Source of the DNA: an uncultured bacterium
Lineage (GTDB): Bacteria; Muiribacteriota; Ozemobacteria; Ozemobacterales; Ozemobacteraceae
Direction: 5' to 3'
Assembly: GCA_946407375.1 (NCBI GenBank)
Contig: CAMJNS010000018.1
Coordinates: 1-36,121, forward strand
Length of the DNA: 36,121 bases
Under the pieces are notes generated by a model. That model had not been told where the DNA came from and ran no database searches. It saw only the letters and a program-made list of their open reading frames with translations. This document shows positions 20,913-31,200 of the stretch, one piece after another; position 1 is the stretch's first letter, and every line of letters starts with the position of its first letter. The position numbers and the translations under genes were made by a program.

Positions 20913-23648
20913 ATGAATTATAAAGGTATGACAGATAAAGAAGTTCTAGAAGCTAGGGAAAAATATGGGAGTAATGTTATCCCAGATTCCGAACCAACTA
21001 CTTTTTGGCAGGAATTTTTAGAAACATTTTCTGACCCAATGATTAAAATTTTGCTTTTTATAGTTGTTGTAATGACGATTATGTGGACATTCGGCAAATC
21101 TGAAATATATGAACCAATAGGAACGGCTATAGCAATTTTGATAGTAGCTGTAGTTTCTGCCAAAACCGGTGTTGCAAGCGATACAAAATACAGAGAGTTA
21201 AAAGATAGCGTTAAAAAAGATGAATGTAAGGTTTATCGTAATGGAATTATATCTGTTATAACTGTTGATGACGTTGTTGTTGGAGATAAAGTTTTATTAC
21301 AAGCTGGTGATAAGGTTCCTGCTGATGGTATTTTAATAGACGGCTCTATTTCGGTTAATAATGCTGCATTAAATGGGGAAACAGAAGAATGTTACAAAGA
21401 TGCAGCAACTGAGTCTATTACTTTGAGTGATGAAATTACCGGAGATACTTTTGTAGACAAACATTCTGTATTTAGAGGTGCTGTTTTATTTGATGGTACA
21501 GGTGTTTTAGACGTTCAAAAGGTTGGAATAAAAACCATGATGGGCAAAATGGCTGAAACAATGCAAGCAGACCAGCCAGATTCCCCATTAAAAGTAAAAC
21601 TTGCTAAATTAGCAAAACAGATTTCTAATTTTGGTTATATAGGTGGGGCTTCAATAGTTATTATCTATATGATTTATTTTATCAAGGTTGCAGGTGGTTT
21701 TTCTGCTTTCTTTGCTCAAGATTGGGGAAACATATTAACCTGTTTCTTGGAAGCAGTTTCATTAGCAGTTGTTATTATTGTTTGTGCTGTTCCAGAAGGT
21801 TTGCCTTTGATGATTTCTCTTGTTTTAATGCAGAATACGGGCAAAATGCTAGCTCATAATGTTTTGGTCAGAAAAGACGAAGGTATAGAAACCGCTGGTT
21901 CTTTAAATATTTTATTTAGCGATAAAACAGGAACAATTACAAAAGGTATATTAGAAGTAGTTGAATTTTTCACAGCAGATGGGAAAACTATTCCACTAAG
22001 TGAATTAAAAGATTATTCAGAAGTAGAAAAATTGCTTCATCTTTCTATAGGTAAGAATTCTCTTTCTATGTTTGATGGAGAAGGAAGAGTAATTGGTGGT
22101 AATGCTACAGACCAGGCTTTAATGAATTTCTTGGGCCAAAAGTGTTTCGATGAATTAAATACTCACAAGGATTATAATGTGGGCAGTTCTCAAGCTTTTA
22201 ATTCTGCCAATAAATTCAGTCAGGCTTATTTGCCAGAACAAAAAAAGGTTTTCTATAAAGGGGCTCCAGAAAGATTCTTGGCGGTTGCTAAAAAAGCTTT
22301 GAATAATAAGGGCGAAGAAGTTGATTTAAATATTGACGAGCTTAACAAGAAAATAGATTCTCTAGCTAATAACTCTATGAGAGTTTTGGCTTTTGGTTAT
22401 TCTAAACAAGAAATGGTTCACAGCAAGATTAATGAAGATGTTGTGATTATAGGACTTCTTGGAATAAAAGACTCTGTTAGAGCAGAAGCTGTTGATGCTA
22501 TTGCAGCAGTTAAAAAAGCAGGTATTCAGGTTGTAATGATTACTGGTGACCGCTTAGAAACTGCTGTTGCAATTGCAAAAGATGCCGCTCTTATTAATAG
22601 TGATGATGTTGCATTAACATCTATGCAGTTAAACAAAATGTCTGATGACGAGGTTAAAGATATTATACCTAGAATTAGAGTTATAGCCCGTGCTTTACCT
22701 ACTGACAAATCAAGAATGGTTAGACTCTGTCAGGAAAAGAATCTTGTTGTCGGTATGACAGGCGATGGGGTTAACGATTCTCCTGCTTTAAAATTGGCTG
22801 ATGTTGGCTTTGCAATGGGTAGCGGAACAGAAGCTGCAAAAGAAGCCGGTGATATAGTTATTCTAGACGACAATTTCAAGTCTATTAAAGATGCTATATG
22901 GTATGGTAGAACAATATATAACAATATTTTAAAATTCTGCCAATTCCAGCTTGTAATAAATGTTGGAGCAGTTTTTGTCAGCACTATTTCTCTATTCTTT
23001 GGAATAAGTAAACCTTTGACAGTAGTTCATCTGCTTTTTGTAAACCTGGTAATGGATAGCCTTGGAGCTATTATGCTTGGTAACGAACCTGCTAAAGAAT
23101 CTTATATGTTGGAAAAGCCTAGACAAAGAGACGAAAGTATTATTTCCTCATATATGTTGAAGCATATAATAATAATGGCAATATGGTTTACTACTCTAAG
23201 TTTAGTATTCTTAAAATCTAACACTTTATTCAGTGGTGACTTCTTAGCCAAACTTATGCCTGGAGCAGATGCGGATTCTATGAAAATACAGATAGCAAGT
23301 GCTTATTTTGTATTATTTATATGGGCTGCTCTCTTCAATGGTTTTAATGTTAGAGACAAAGGTTTTAAAATATTTGAAGGTTTGGACCAGAATAAGAGCT
23401 TTTTACTAGTATTCTTCTATATTGTATTAATTCAGGCTTTGATTATTAATGCACAATTATTGCCTTATGACTGGGCGAAGAAAATAGGTGAAATGTTTAG
23501 CTGTGAACCTTTCTCTTGGCAGTTATGGTTATTTGTCATAGTTCTTGCAGTTTCTATGATACCTGTAAATATGCTTTTAAAGCTTATTTTGAAAAATCAG
23601 CCATCAAAAGAGCAAGTTGAAAAAAGAGAAATGAATGATAAGGCGTAG
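20913..23648 (+). CDS. P-type ATPase, calcium-transporting PMCA-like (P2B)
   Basis: The protein has 911 residues with the full P2-type layout: an N-terminal cation-ATPase domain and TM1-2 (about 45-85), an actuator domain with NGET at 154-157, and TM3-4 with CAVPEGLPLM (291-300). The phosphorylation site is DKTGT at D337, followed by a nucleotide-binding domain with KGAPE, a hinge MTGDGVNDSPAL, and TM5-10. TM6 reads NLVMDSLGAIMLGNEP, resembling plasma-membrane Ca2+ pumps. The actuator motif usually reads TGES; here it is NGET with the key glutamate kept. It probably exports Ca2+; the ion is inferred from family. AGGAG lies 5 nt upstream. It is 31 nt after Enzyme I and probably in the same transcript. 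Confidence 0.93.
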   Translation: MNYKGMTDKEVLEAREKYGSNVIPDSEPTTFWQEFLETFSDPMIKILLFIVVVMTIMWTFGKSEIYEPIGTAIAILIVAVVSAKTGVASDTKYRELKDSVKKDECKVYRNGIISVITVDDVVVGDKVLLQAGDKVPADGILIDGSISVNNAALNGETEECYKDAATESITLSDEITGDTFVDKHSVFRGAVLFDGTGVLDVQKVGIKTMMGKMAETMQADQPDSPLKVKLAKLAKQISNFGYIGGASIVIIYMIYFIKVAGGFSAFFAQDWGNILTCFLEAVSLAVVIIVCAVPEGLPLMISLVLMQNTGKMLAHNVLVRKDEGIETAGSLNILFSDKTGTITKGILEVVEFFTADGKTIPLSELKDYSEVEKLLHLSIGKNSLSMFDGEGRVIGGNATDQALMNFLGQKCFDELNTHKDYNVGSSQAFNSANKFSQAYLPEQKKVFYKGAPERFLAVAKKALNNKGEEVDLNIDELNKKIDSLANNSMRVLAFGYSKQEMVHSKINEDVVIIGLLGIKDSVRAEAVDAIAAVKKAGIQVVMITGDRLETAVAIAKDAALINSDDVALTSMQLNKMSDDEVKDIIPRIRVIARALPTDKSRMVRLCQEKNLVVGMTGDGVNDSPALKLADVGFAMGSGTEAAKEAGDIVILDDNFKSIKDAIWYGRTIYNNILKFCQFQLVINVGAVFVSTISLFFGISKPLTVVHLLFVNLVMDSLGAIMLGNEPAKESYMLEKPRQRDESIISSYMLKHIIIMAIWFTTLSLVFLKSNTLFSGDFLAKLMPGADADSMKIQIASAYFVLFIWAALFNGFNVRDKGFKIFEGLDQNKSFLLVFFYIVLIQALIINAQLLPYDWAKKIGEMFSCEPFSWQLWLFVIVLAVSMIPVNMLLKLILKNQPSKEQVEKREMNDKA

Positions 23649-23703
23649 GGTATAGAGCTTAGAGAAGAATGGTTTTGATGATGAATATAAGAGGTGATTG
23701 ATT

Positions 23704-24432
23704 TTGAAACATTCATATAAAGTTATAGGTGTAGTTCCTGCTCGTATGGCTTCCACAAGGCTTCCAAGAAAAATGCTTGCAGATTTGCATGGAAAACCTC
23801 TGATTGTTAGAACAGCGGAAGCAGCAATGAATAGCGGTGCATTTGATGAAGTAATGGTTGCTACCGATTCTCAAGAAATTGTTGATGCCGTTGAAAAAGC
23901 TGGTTTTAAAGCTTATTTAACTGACCCTAATCTGCCATCTGGAACGTGCAGGATAGGTGAAGTTGCCAAGTTAACTGAAGCTGATGTTTATGTGAATGTT
24001 CAGGGCGATGAACCTATGATTGACGGTGAAGGTTTAAGACGTGTTGCTGATGTTTTTGCTGATTCATCAGTAGAAATGGCAACCCTTTCTTTCCCATTAA
24101 GAAAAGAAGATGAAAACAATCCAAATGCTGTAAAACTGGTAACAGATGCTAAAGGAGATGCTTTGTATTTTTCTAGAAGCCTGCTGCCATACCCTAGAAA
24201 CCATGAAGGATTTGTCCCTCTTAAACATATAGGAGTATATGGCTATCGAAAAGAAACTCTTTTAAAGCTTATTGCACTGCCAGCCTGTTCCTTAGAAAAA
24301 ATAGAAAGTTTAGAACAGCTTAGAGCTTTATATTATGGAATAAAAATCAGAGTGCTTCCTGCTGCAAAGGAATCAACAGGAGTAGATACTCAGGCTGATT
24401 TAGACAGAGTTAGACAGTTGATGGAAAAATAG
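23704..24432 (+). CDS. kdsB: 3-deoxy-manno-octulosonate cytidylyltransferase (CMP-KDO synthetase)
   Basis: This 242-residue cytosolic enzyme activates KDO with CTP for lipopolysaccharide inner-core synthesis. Visible are the nucleotide-binding PARMASTRLPRKMLADLHGKP, VNVQGDEPMID with the Mg-binding aspartate, and HIGVYGYRKETL and ESLEQLRALYYG near the C-terminus, with the normal KdsB length. The start is a TTG: AGAGGTGAT ends 5 nt before the TTG at 23704 (MKHSYKVIG). A TTG two codons earlier at 23698 is less well spaced. It follows the P-type ATPase after 55 nt and is the last gene before a strong terminator. Together with the heptose genes at the right edge it shows an LPS-bearing cell. Confidence 0.96.
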   Translation: MKHSYKVIGVVPARMASTRLPRKMLADLHGKPLIVRTAEAAMNSGAFDEVMVATDSQEIVDAVEKAGFKAYLTDPNLPSGTCRIGEVAKLTEADVYVNVQGDEPMIDGEGLRRVADVFADSSVEMATLSFPLRKEDENNPNAVKLVTDAKGDALYFSRSLLPYPRNHEGFVPLKHIGVYGYRKETLLKLIALPACSLEKIESLEQLRALYYGIKIRVLPAAKESTGVDTQADLDRVRQLMEK

Positions 24433-24437
24433 CGAAA

Positions 24438-24469
24438 AAAAGCGTGACTTTTATGAAAGTCACGCTTTT
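24438..24469. terminator. Bidirectional terminator between kdsB and ybaB
   Basis: A perfect 14-bp stem (AAAAGCGTGACTTT at 24438-24451 with its complement at 24456-24469) closes a TATG loop. A-runs to the left and T-runs to the right allow use by both convergent genes. It ends the long PTS/kdsB run. Confidence 0.88.
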
Positions 24470-24491
24470 AAATTTTTAGATAAAAAATAAA

Positions 24492-24830
24492 TTAGAACAT
24501 ACCTGGAATATTCATTCCACCAGTAATGTCATTCATTTCGTTTTGAACCATTTCTTTTGATTTGGTTATACCTGCATTTATAGCAGATTTAACTAAATCT
24601 TGGAGTCCTTCAACATCTTCTGGATCAACAGCTTCTTTGTCTATTGTAATAGAAACTAGTTCTTGAGAACCATTGAAAACTACTTTTATTGCTCCGCCAC
24701 CAACGGTAGCTTCAACTTCTTTGCTCTTGAGTTCTTCCTGAGCATTCTGTATTTTTTCCTGCATTTTTTGAGCCTGACGCATCAAACCCTGCATGTTAAA
24801 ACCATTTGGCATAGTATAACCACGACCCAT
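24492..24830 (-). CDS. YbaB/EbfC-family nucleoid-associated protein
   Basis: The 112-residue protein has the family pattern: an N-terminal amphipathic helix (MRQAQKMQEKIQNAQEELKSKEVEATVGGGAIKV), a beta segment with VSITIDKEAVDPEDVEGLQDLV, and a C-terminal helix ending in a Gly/Met-rich tail. It forms dimers that bind DNA, and in many bacteria its gene lies next to dnaX and recR, which are absent here. AAGGAG lies 7 nt before the ATG, and a near-consensus promoter is just upstream. It is monocistronic. Confidence 0.95.
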   Translation of the reverse strand: MGRGYTMPNGFNMQGLMRQAQKMQEKIQNAQEELKSKEVEATVGGGAIKVVFNGSQELVSITIDKEAVDPEDVEGLQDLVKSAINAGITKSKEMVQNEMNDITGGMNIPGMF

Positions 24831-24861
24831 AACAAGCTCCTTAGAAATTATTTATAAAAAG

Positions 24862-24890
24862 ATAATACCAATATTTTCTTATGTGGTCAA
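24862..24890 (-). promoter_or_regulatory. Promoter of the ybaB-family gene
   Basis: On the minus strand TTGACC (24890-24885), a 17-nt spacer and TATTAT (24867-24862). The predicted start lies about 25 nt before the ATG. It sits beside the left end of the palindromic element. Confidence 0.7.
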
Positions 24891-25006
24891 GCTATCTTGA
24901 GAGTTGAAACAGGGCAAACGCAAAATTTTTCTTTTATTGATAAGTATTATAAAATATCTGTTTTTTTGTATCGTCCTTATCGGACGAATTTAGATTATTA
25001 TCTGTC

Positions 25007-25031
25007 CCTAGGGCGTTTTCAACGCCCTAGG
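25007..25031. repeat. 11-bp-stem hairpin, left copy
   Basis: CCTAGGGCGTT, loop TTC, AACGCCCTAGG: a perfect stem. Its counterpart at 25091-25115 has the same outer 8 bp but inner ATC/GAT, so two base pairs have changed on both sides together. Confidence 0.85.
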
Positions 25032-25090
25032 TTAATAAAGTAATGTCCTTTCGGACATATAAAGTGACCGAAAGGTCACTACTTCAATAA

Positions 25091-25115
25091 CCTAGGGCAT
25101 CGAAGATGCCCTAGG
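25091..25115. repeat. 11-bp-stem hairpin, right copy
   Basis: CCTAGGGCATC, loop GAA, GATGCCCTAGG: a perfect stem. Read on the minus strand the loop is TTC, as in the left copy, so it is the inverted partner of 25007-25031. Confidence 0.85.
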
Positions 25116-25242
25116 ACTAGATACTAAAAAACTAAAGCGTCCAAAAAGGACGCTACTTCTAAACTAATGATTATTAGCTAAAAAAATTTGCGTTTGCCCT
25201 GGAGAGTTTTGAAAGTGGAAAGCTGAAAGCTGAGAACCTCTA

Positions 25243-28200
25243 TTATCTCAGTACGGCGAACTTGCCTTTTACCATTTTTGCGTAGGTGTAAGATTCACCT
25301 GTGGCTAGGGATTTAACTCTATAAATGTAGACTCCGTTAGCCATTTTTCTTGGAAAATCCCATCGGCAGGTATTTTCGCCTTCTTTGCCGTCTATTTCAA
25401 AAGAATCTAGCTTTTTGCCAGAGACATCATAAATACTGATTCTGATGCCTGTTGGAAAATTGAGGAAGAATCTGAAATTAATATAGTTTCTCTTTGCTGG
25501 GCTAGGATAGGCTGTGCAGTTTATGATCTCGGCTCTTGGATAATAGCGAATCGAAGCTTTAATGCTATTATCTGTTTCCGAAACAACCGTTATTCTTTTC
25601 CCAAAAGAAACTTTTAAAGTATTTTTAGCTGCATCTGTAGCTTTTTCGCTAATCTTTATCATTCCGCGGAAAGAATTAGAATGAGTTCCTTGTTCTTGCA
25701 AATCAACAACAAAGCCTGTTCTGTCATCATCAGAATAGACTTTAACTTTTGTAGTATCTTGAGTAAGCCAGTTTAGGTCTTCTGCATCTACTTCTATATA
25801 CAGACTCGGGTTAGAAATTTCTGTTGTAACTCTTCTCATATATTTCTTTTCCGAGAAGAATTTTATACTGTTGATAACCTGTGGGGATTCTCCCGACGAG
25901 AATCGGTAATAGAATAAAATTTCATTGTTAGTAAGTAAAGGCGAACTAAGTTTTACCCATTCTCCAGGGTAAAGATTTAACTGATGAGAGGGCAGTGATG
26001 ACTTAGTTGGAGCTAGTTGCAGAGCACAACGATAGATTTTCTTTGAATTGTTCAAAGGTTCCATTTTTAATTTTCTAGTTGTAGAAGCTTCTGTTCCGCG
26101 AACAAGTTCTAGGAAAATATCATTTTCATCAATATTAGCGGTATTAAAACCAGTTACTTCGACGTAAAGGTTTGGAATAGATATTTCCTGACTTGTTATT
26201 TTGTTCTTAAAAGTAGCATCGCTATAGAGACTTATTCCGTGGTTTCCGCCGGTATTAAACTGGTGGCTGTAATTGCTTACGCTCTGACCAAGGTAGTCTA
26301 GAAGCCCAGAGATACTCAAAGTATGTTTGTTCCCATTTACTAATTGGCTTTCAGGTTGCCATATCAATTCAGTCGATTCCTCTGAATTTGTGAGCAGTTT
26401 ACAAGAAGTTTCTATGTCTTCAGAATTTATTTTTACTGCATTTTTAGCTGATTTTACATATATTTTACGTGAATAAATGGCATTGACTGAAGTGATTTCA
26501 GAAACTTCTTCGTTTTCTTCAGGTTTTACTGATAATAATAATGTTGGGCTCGCTATTTCAAAGTTTAATTCTGGTTCATTGCCAAATAGAAGTTTTGCTT
26601 TTATTGGAGTAATAAAAGTATCGTCTATAGTCGTGGAAGCCAGATATAAATTAGAGTTTAAAGATGTTTCTGTTATGCTGATATCTATACTATGACTAGC
26701 GTCTGATAATCTTAAAATACGGCTTTCTTCAGAGAATTTCAGCATATCTGTAGTAGAAGCTACAATTCCTAATATACCTTTGACTACTTCATTTGTTTCA
26801 GAAACTTTTTTCCCATCACAGGGGGCTAAACCTGTATAAAGTTCAAGATAGGCTGCTGTCTCTTTTTTTGTTGATACTTTGTAAACAAAGGAATCTATAA
26901 ATTGGCCCTCTTGAGTTTTCAAATTATTTACAGAAATATTGAAGCTTTTGTTAGAATCAAGCAAATTCGTTGGAGTTACAATTACTTTTTTATCATTGTT
27001 TTCAAAAGAATAGTCATAAGAAAGACTTTCTTTTTTTGGATTTTTGATAGTAACAGAATCTTTAAAAGATTCAATATCTATAGGTGCGGAAAAAGTCATT
27101 TCCAATTTCGTGTCTAAATATAGATTTGTAGAACCAGAAGCTGGGTTTAAAGCAGTTAGTCTAGGCTTTTCTTTTACTGTTATAACGATAGCAAAAGAAT
27201 CATCTACCTGTGGGGTTATGGTTAATTTTGTGCCAGAGGGTAATGAAACAGGATACTTTATTCTATAAATTCCAGAAGGAGGATTCGTTTCAATCAGATT
27301 TAACACAATACCGTCAAAGGTTCCATCATCAGAATCTAGTCTTACTGAAGCAACTTCATAAGTTGAGAAAGAAGGGTCATTGGCTACCATTTGCAAATAA
27401 AGATTTGAATTAGAAAGTATGGCAGTTGTTGATGAAATGTAATTTTCATCAGTATAATTGGCAAAGCTTATTAATTCTGTAGGAGGTGCTGGTGGTGGCT
27501 GTGTGGTAAATCTGGTTTTTAATGATATACCAAGTTTTTTGCCATTAGCATCTGTAACTTCACCTGAAAGTCTCATTTCATAAGTAGTTAAAAGATCTAA
27601 TAGGTTATCAGGCATAAATCTAACTTGCTTCTTGGAAGGGCTAAGAGAAAGATTACCGTTAATTCTACTCTTTGAAGAAACATCATATAGAGAAAAATTG
27701 TTATTAGTTAGTTGAGAACTAGGTATTTCACGGCTAAATGTCCAAGTTGGCCAAGAGTCTGCTGGAATACCTATTGAAGCAGAAGCTGGATAATATTCTG
27801 TAAGAGTAAAAGATTCTAATATATTTAAATTAATGGTTTTATCATCAAAGTTTAGAGGAAATACTTTTAAGCTTTTTCCTGGCAAATTAGGGGTTAAAAA
27901 AGAACCTCTAAATTTTCCCGCTGAAATCTCGTTAAGAATCAAAGAGTTTGAAATTTCTTCAGAATTGTAGCGAATTTCTATAGAGTCAGTCAGACCAATT
28001 TGGGTTAAATCAACTCCTTTTACTTCACAATAAATCTCTTGATTTGCTTCTATATTGCTGTTGTTAGTTAATTCTTCTGTATAGTCAGGATTTTTATAAA
28101 GTTTAAAAGAATTAATTGTTTGGGTTTTTACCTCAAATTCTGCAATAACTACAGGAAAACTCAAGCCAGATTTGTCTTTTAATGCGTTTGTTAATGTTAA

Positions 28201-31200
28201 AGTAAGCTTATCACCAGCTTCAGCTTTTGTATTAGATATTAATATTTTGTTAGTTTCAGAACGGCTTACTTCATAAGTGACATTCCCGTTTTTCCCTTCA
28301 AGTATTATAGAAGTTTTATTAACAGTAGCTTCATCTATTTCTTTGTTAGTTGTTATTTCGAACTGATTATCTGAATATAGTTCTTTAGAAGCTGAAGCAG
28401 GGTCTATACTTATATATTTAGGGTAATAATCTGTTTTTAAACCAATAGATTTCGTTTCGTCTATTAGTGTATAAAAGCAAAAATAAGCATTTTCTTCTCC
28501 ATAAATATCCGTTGTTCCTCTAAAGATACCTGTGTTATTTCCTGTTTCAGAAAGACTAATTGTTTTGCTTTGATTGTTGGTATAGTCTTTTATGCAAATA
28601 TTTATATAGTCAGTTGTAGTTGGAGCAAGGTCAGTAGCTTCAACACTTATTGCCAAAGTTGAAGCAGGAGTAACAACGGTTCCAGAAGAAAGCATATTTG
28701 TATAGGTTGAATCAGAATAAACACTGAGCGAACTTACGCTAGTTGGTTGAGTTGCAGAATTTTGTGTGGTGAATGTTATAGAACTTGAATTTGCTTTGTT
28801 CCCAGCCACATCGCTTATGTTAGAAATGCTGATTTCATAATCTGTCGAAAATTCCAATAAGTTATCTGGTCGAAAGGTTATTTCATAATTAGTTTCGTTG
28901 TAAGAAATAGAACCTGTTACAATTTCATTTGTTGATTTTTTCTTAAATACTATGTTTTCAGAGTTTATTGATGAAGCAGAAAGAGCTTCTGAAAAGGTTA
29001 ATGTTATTGCTTTTGCATATGAAACATTAATGTCATTGTTTGTAGGAATAGTATTTATTAGATTTGGTGTTGTTAATAAAAGTGTTTTTGATATTGCGGG
29101 GCTGACATCAGATGTTATCGTAAATGCACCATCTGCTAAATTGTTGCACTGATAGTTCCCTCTGAAAACACCTGTGGAAGCACCTGTTTCTGTTAGAGTA
29201 ACCTGGCTTCCATTTGTCAGAGATACTGTTGTTGTGTCTATGGTGTTAGGGGCAGCATCAGTTCCTTTGGCTTCTATATATATTATACCATTTTTATAAA
29301 AGTCTTGATTATCAAGGTATTTGTAAATTGCAGAATATGAGGAATCTGAAAATAATGAAATTTCTGAAATAGAAGTAGGTGCTGAAATATTCCCCTGTGT
29401 ACTAAAAGTTAGATTTATAGCACCTTTTATAGGATTGCCAGTGGTATCTTTTAAGCCTGTTGATGAGTATGGAGCTTTCAGAGAAATTGTTGAAGCGAAA
29501 GGCAGATTATTGGCTGGAACAATAGTTATTGTCTTTTTATCTGTAGAAAGTGTTTTTGTTGCAGTAATAGCTGTTGAACCAGAGGCAAGAGTCAATGATG
29601 TATTTGTTATGCTTGAAGCATCAATTTCGCTAGAAAATGTTAATGATATAGATGTATCTACAAACACGTTTACAGCATTTCCAACAGCAATATTCCCAGT
29701 TATACTATTAATAGAAGAATTTGAGATTTCTGGGAAATGGCTTTCCAAACTAGCATTTATTGTTGATTTTTGTGTGGAAGCGAATTTTATTTTGTTTAAA
29801 GCTTGAGTAGGAACTGTTGATGGAAAAGCGTATAGATTCAAATCTGACAAATTAAAGGAACCTGTAAATAGACCACCAGAATTTGAAGCTGTTTCGTAAA
29901 GAATCAAGTTTTGAATCGCTGAATTGTTTAAAGATATTGAAATAGTAGCTATATCTAGGGTCTGGGTTGCTCCATCAACGGCATTAAGTTTAAAATAAAC
30001 CATAGTATTTGCGTTAACTTTTTCACTACTACCAAAAGTTGTAAACATTGATTCTTCTTTGTATAAAGTTAGGTTTAAAATATCTGTTGGAGCAGTATGA
30101 GCTGGTTGAGTTGTGAAAGTATATGTGTAATTTGCTGCGAGGTGGTTTCCTGAAAAATCTGTTATTCCTGTTTTCAGCTCAACCTGGTAATTGCTTTGGG
30201 TTTGTAGACCATTGGTTACTTCTATTGTAATAGTATTCCCTGAAATGCTTAAGGAATAATCTACTGTAGAACCATTGCATTTTATAATTACATTAGATTT
30301 TGTAATAGTAGAAGGCAGAATTTCTTCAGAAAAAACGATGTAAGGCTTTTTATCTATTGTTACATTAGTTGAGGCATTTGCAGGAAAAACGCTAGAAATT
30401 GTTGGAGCTGTATTATCTCTTGTTGAAAAATAGTAAGATAAAGGTATTAGCTGTTTATTCCCAGCTTTATCTAATATGTTGTTAACTGTAACAAGATAGT
30501 TTCTTTCTGAGCTTAAAGCAGAAGTTGGAGTTATTATAATCTTCTTGTTTGTATTGTTGTAACTAATAGTTGAGCTTACTTTTACAGAGTTTTGCCATAG
30601 GCTAACATTTGTTGCATTTACGCTTGAAGAGTCTAATTCTTCACTAGCAGATATTTCTATAGTTGAGATGCTGGCTGGTTCTAAGCCTATAGAACCAGAA
30701 GCTGGAGAACTAGGTGTAAGGCTAGGGTAGGTAACTTTTAAAGCTAGACTTATGCCTGAATTTACTGTTTCAAAACTCCAGTTAGAATCCGTATTTGCTG
30801 GAGCTTCCATCTGATACTCACAATAAAAATAATTAGAGTTTGCTTCCTTTTGAATACAATCTAAGGTTGCAATCAGGGTTCCATTTTTCTTAACGTTGAT
30901 TGTTGTTGTATCAATAGTGTTAAAGGCAGGGTCATAGGCATTTAATCTTAAATATAGCTTTTGATTTGCCTTTATGTCATTTCCATCAAGGATTTGAGAA
31001 GTATAGTTTGCATCTTTAAAAGCTTCAAGACTGATTACTCCATCTGGATCTAAGGGAGTGGAAATGAGTTGGGTTTTAAAATTCAAGCTTTCGTTTTTAT
31101 AAATTTGAGTTCCAAGTAAATCAATAACATCGCTGGCTATGGTTATTACATAGTTAGAATTTAGTTTTAAATCGGAATTTGGCTTAAATACTAACCTGCC

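Larger units (their letters stand above)
24899..25214. mobile_element. MITE-like near-palindromic element with six hairpins
   Basis: Terminal inverted repeats of 21 bp (24910-24930 and 25181-25201; one mismatch; outer end CAGGGCAAACGC) enclose six perfect hairpins. These are h1 24971-24987, h2 25007-25031, h3 25043-25058, h4 25063-25080, h5 25091-25115 and h6 25136-25154. The right half is the reverse complement of the left (h1 with h6, h2 with h5, h3 with h4), including the spacers. Direct repeats GAGAGTT-GAAA (24899-24909) and GAGAGTT-TT-GAAA (25202-25214) flank it and may be a decayed target duplication. No open frame exists, so it could only move with help. It fills the gene-free stretch 24831-25242 together with the ybaB promoter. 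Confidence 0.65.

Noticed and set aside
24971..25154. Regular series of short palindromes that might be taken for a CRISPR array
   Set aside because: Units are inverted rather than direct repeats, differ in stem sequence, are unevenly spaced, and no cas genes are nearby.
29435..29806. Plus-strand frame of 123 codons inside the giant gene
   Set aside because: Antisense to Ig modules; composition follows the complementary codons and no ribosome site or domain is seen.
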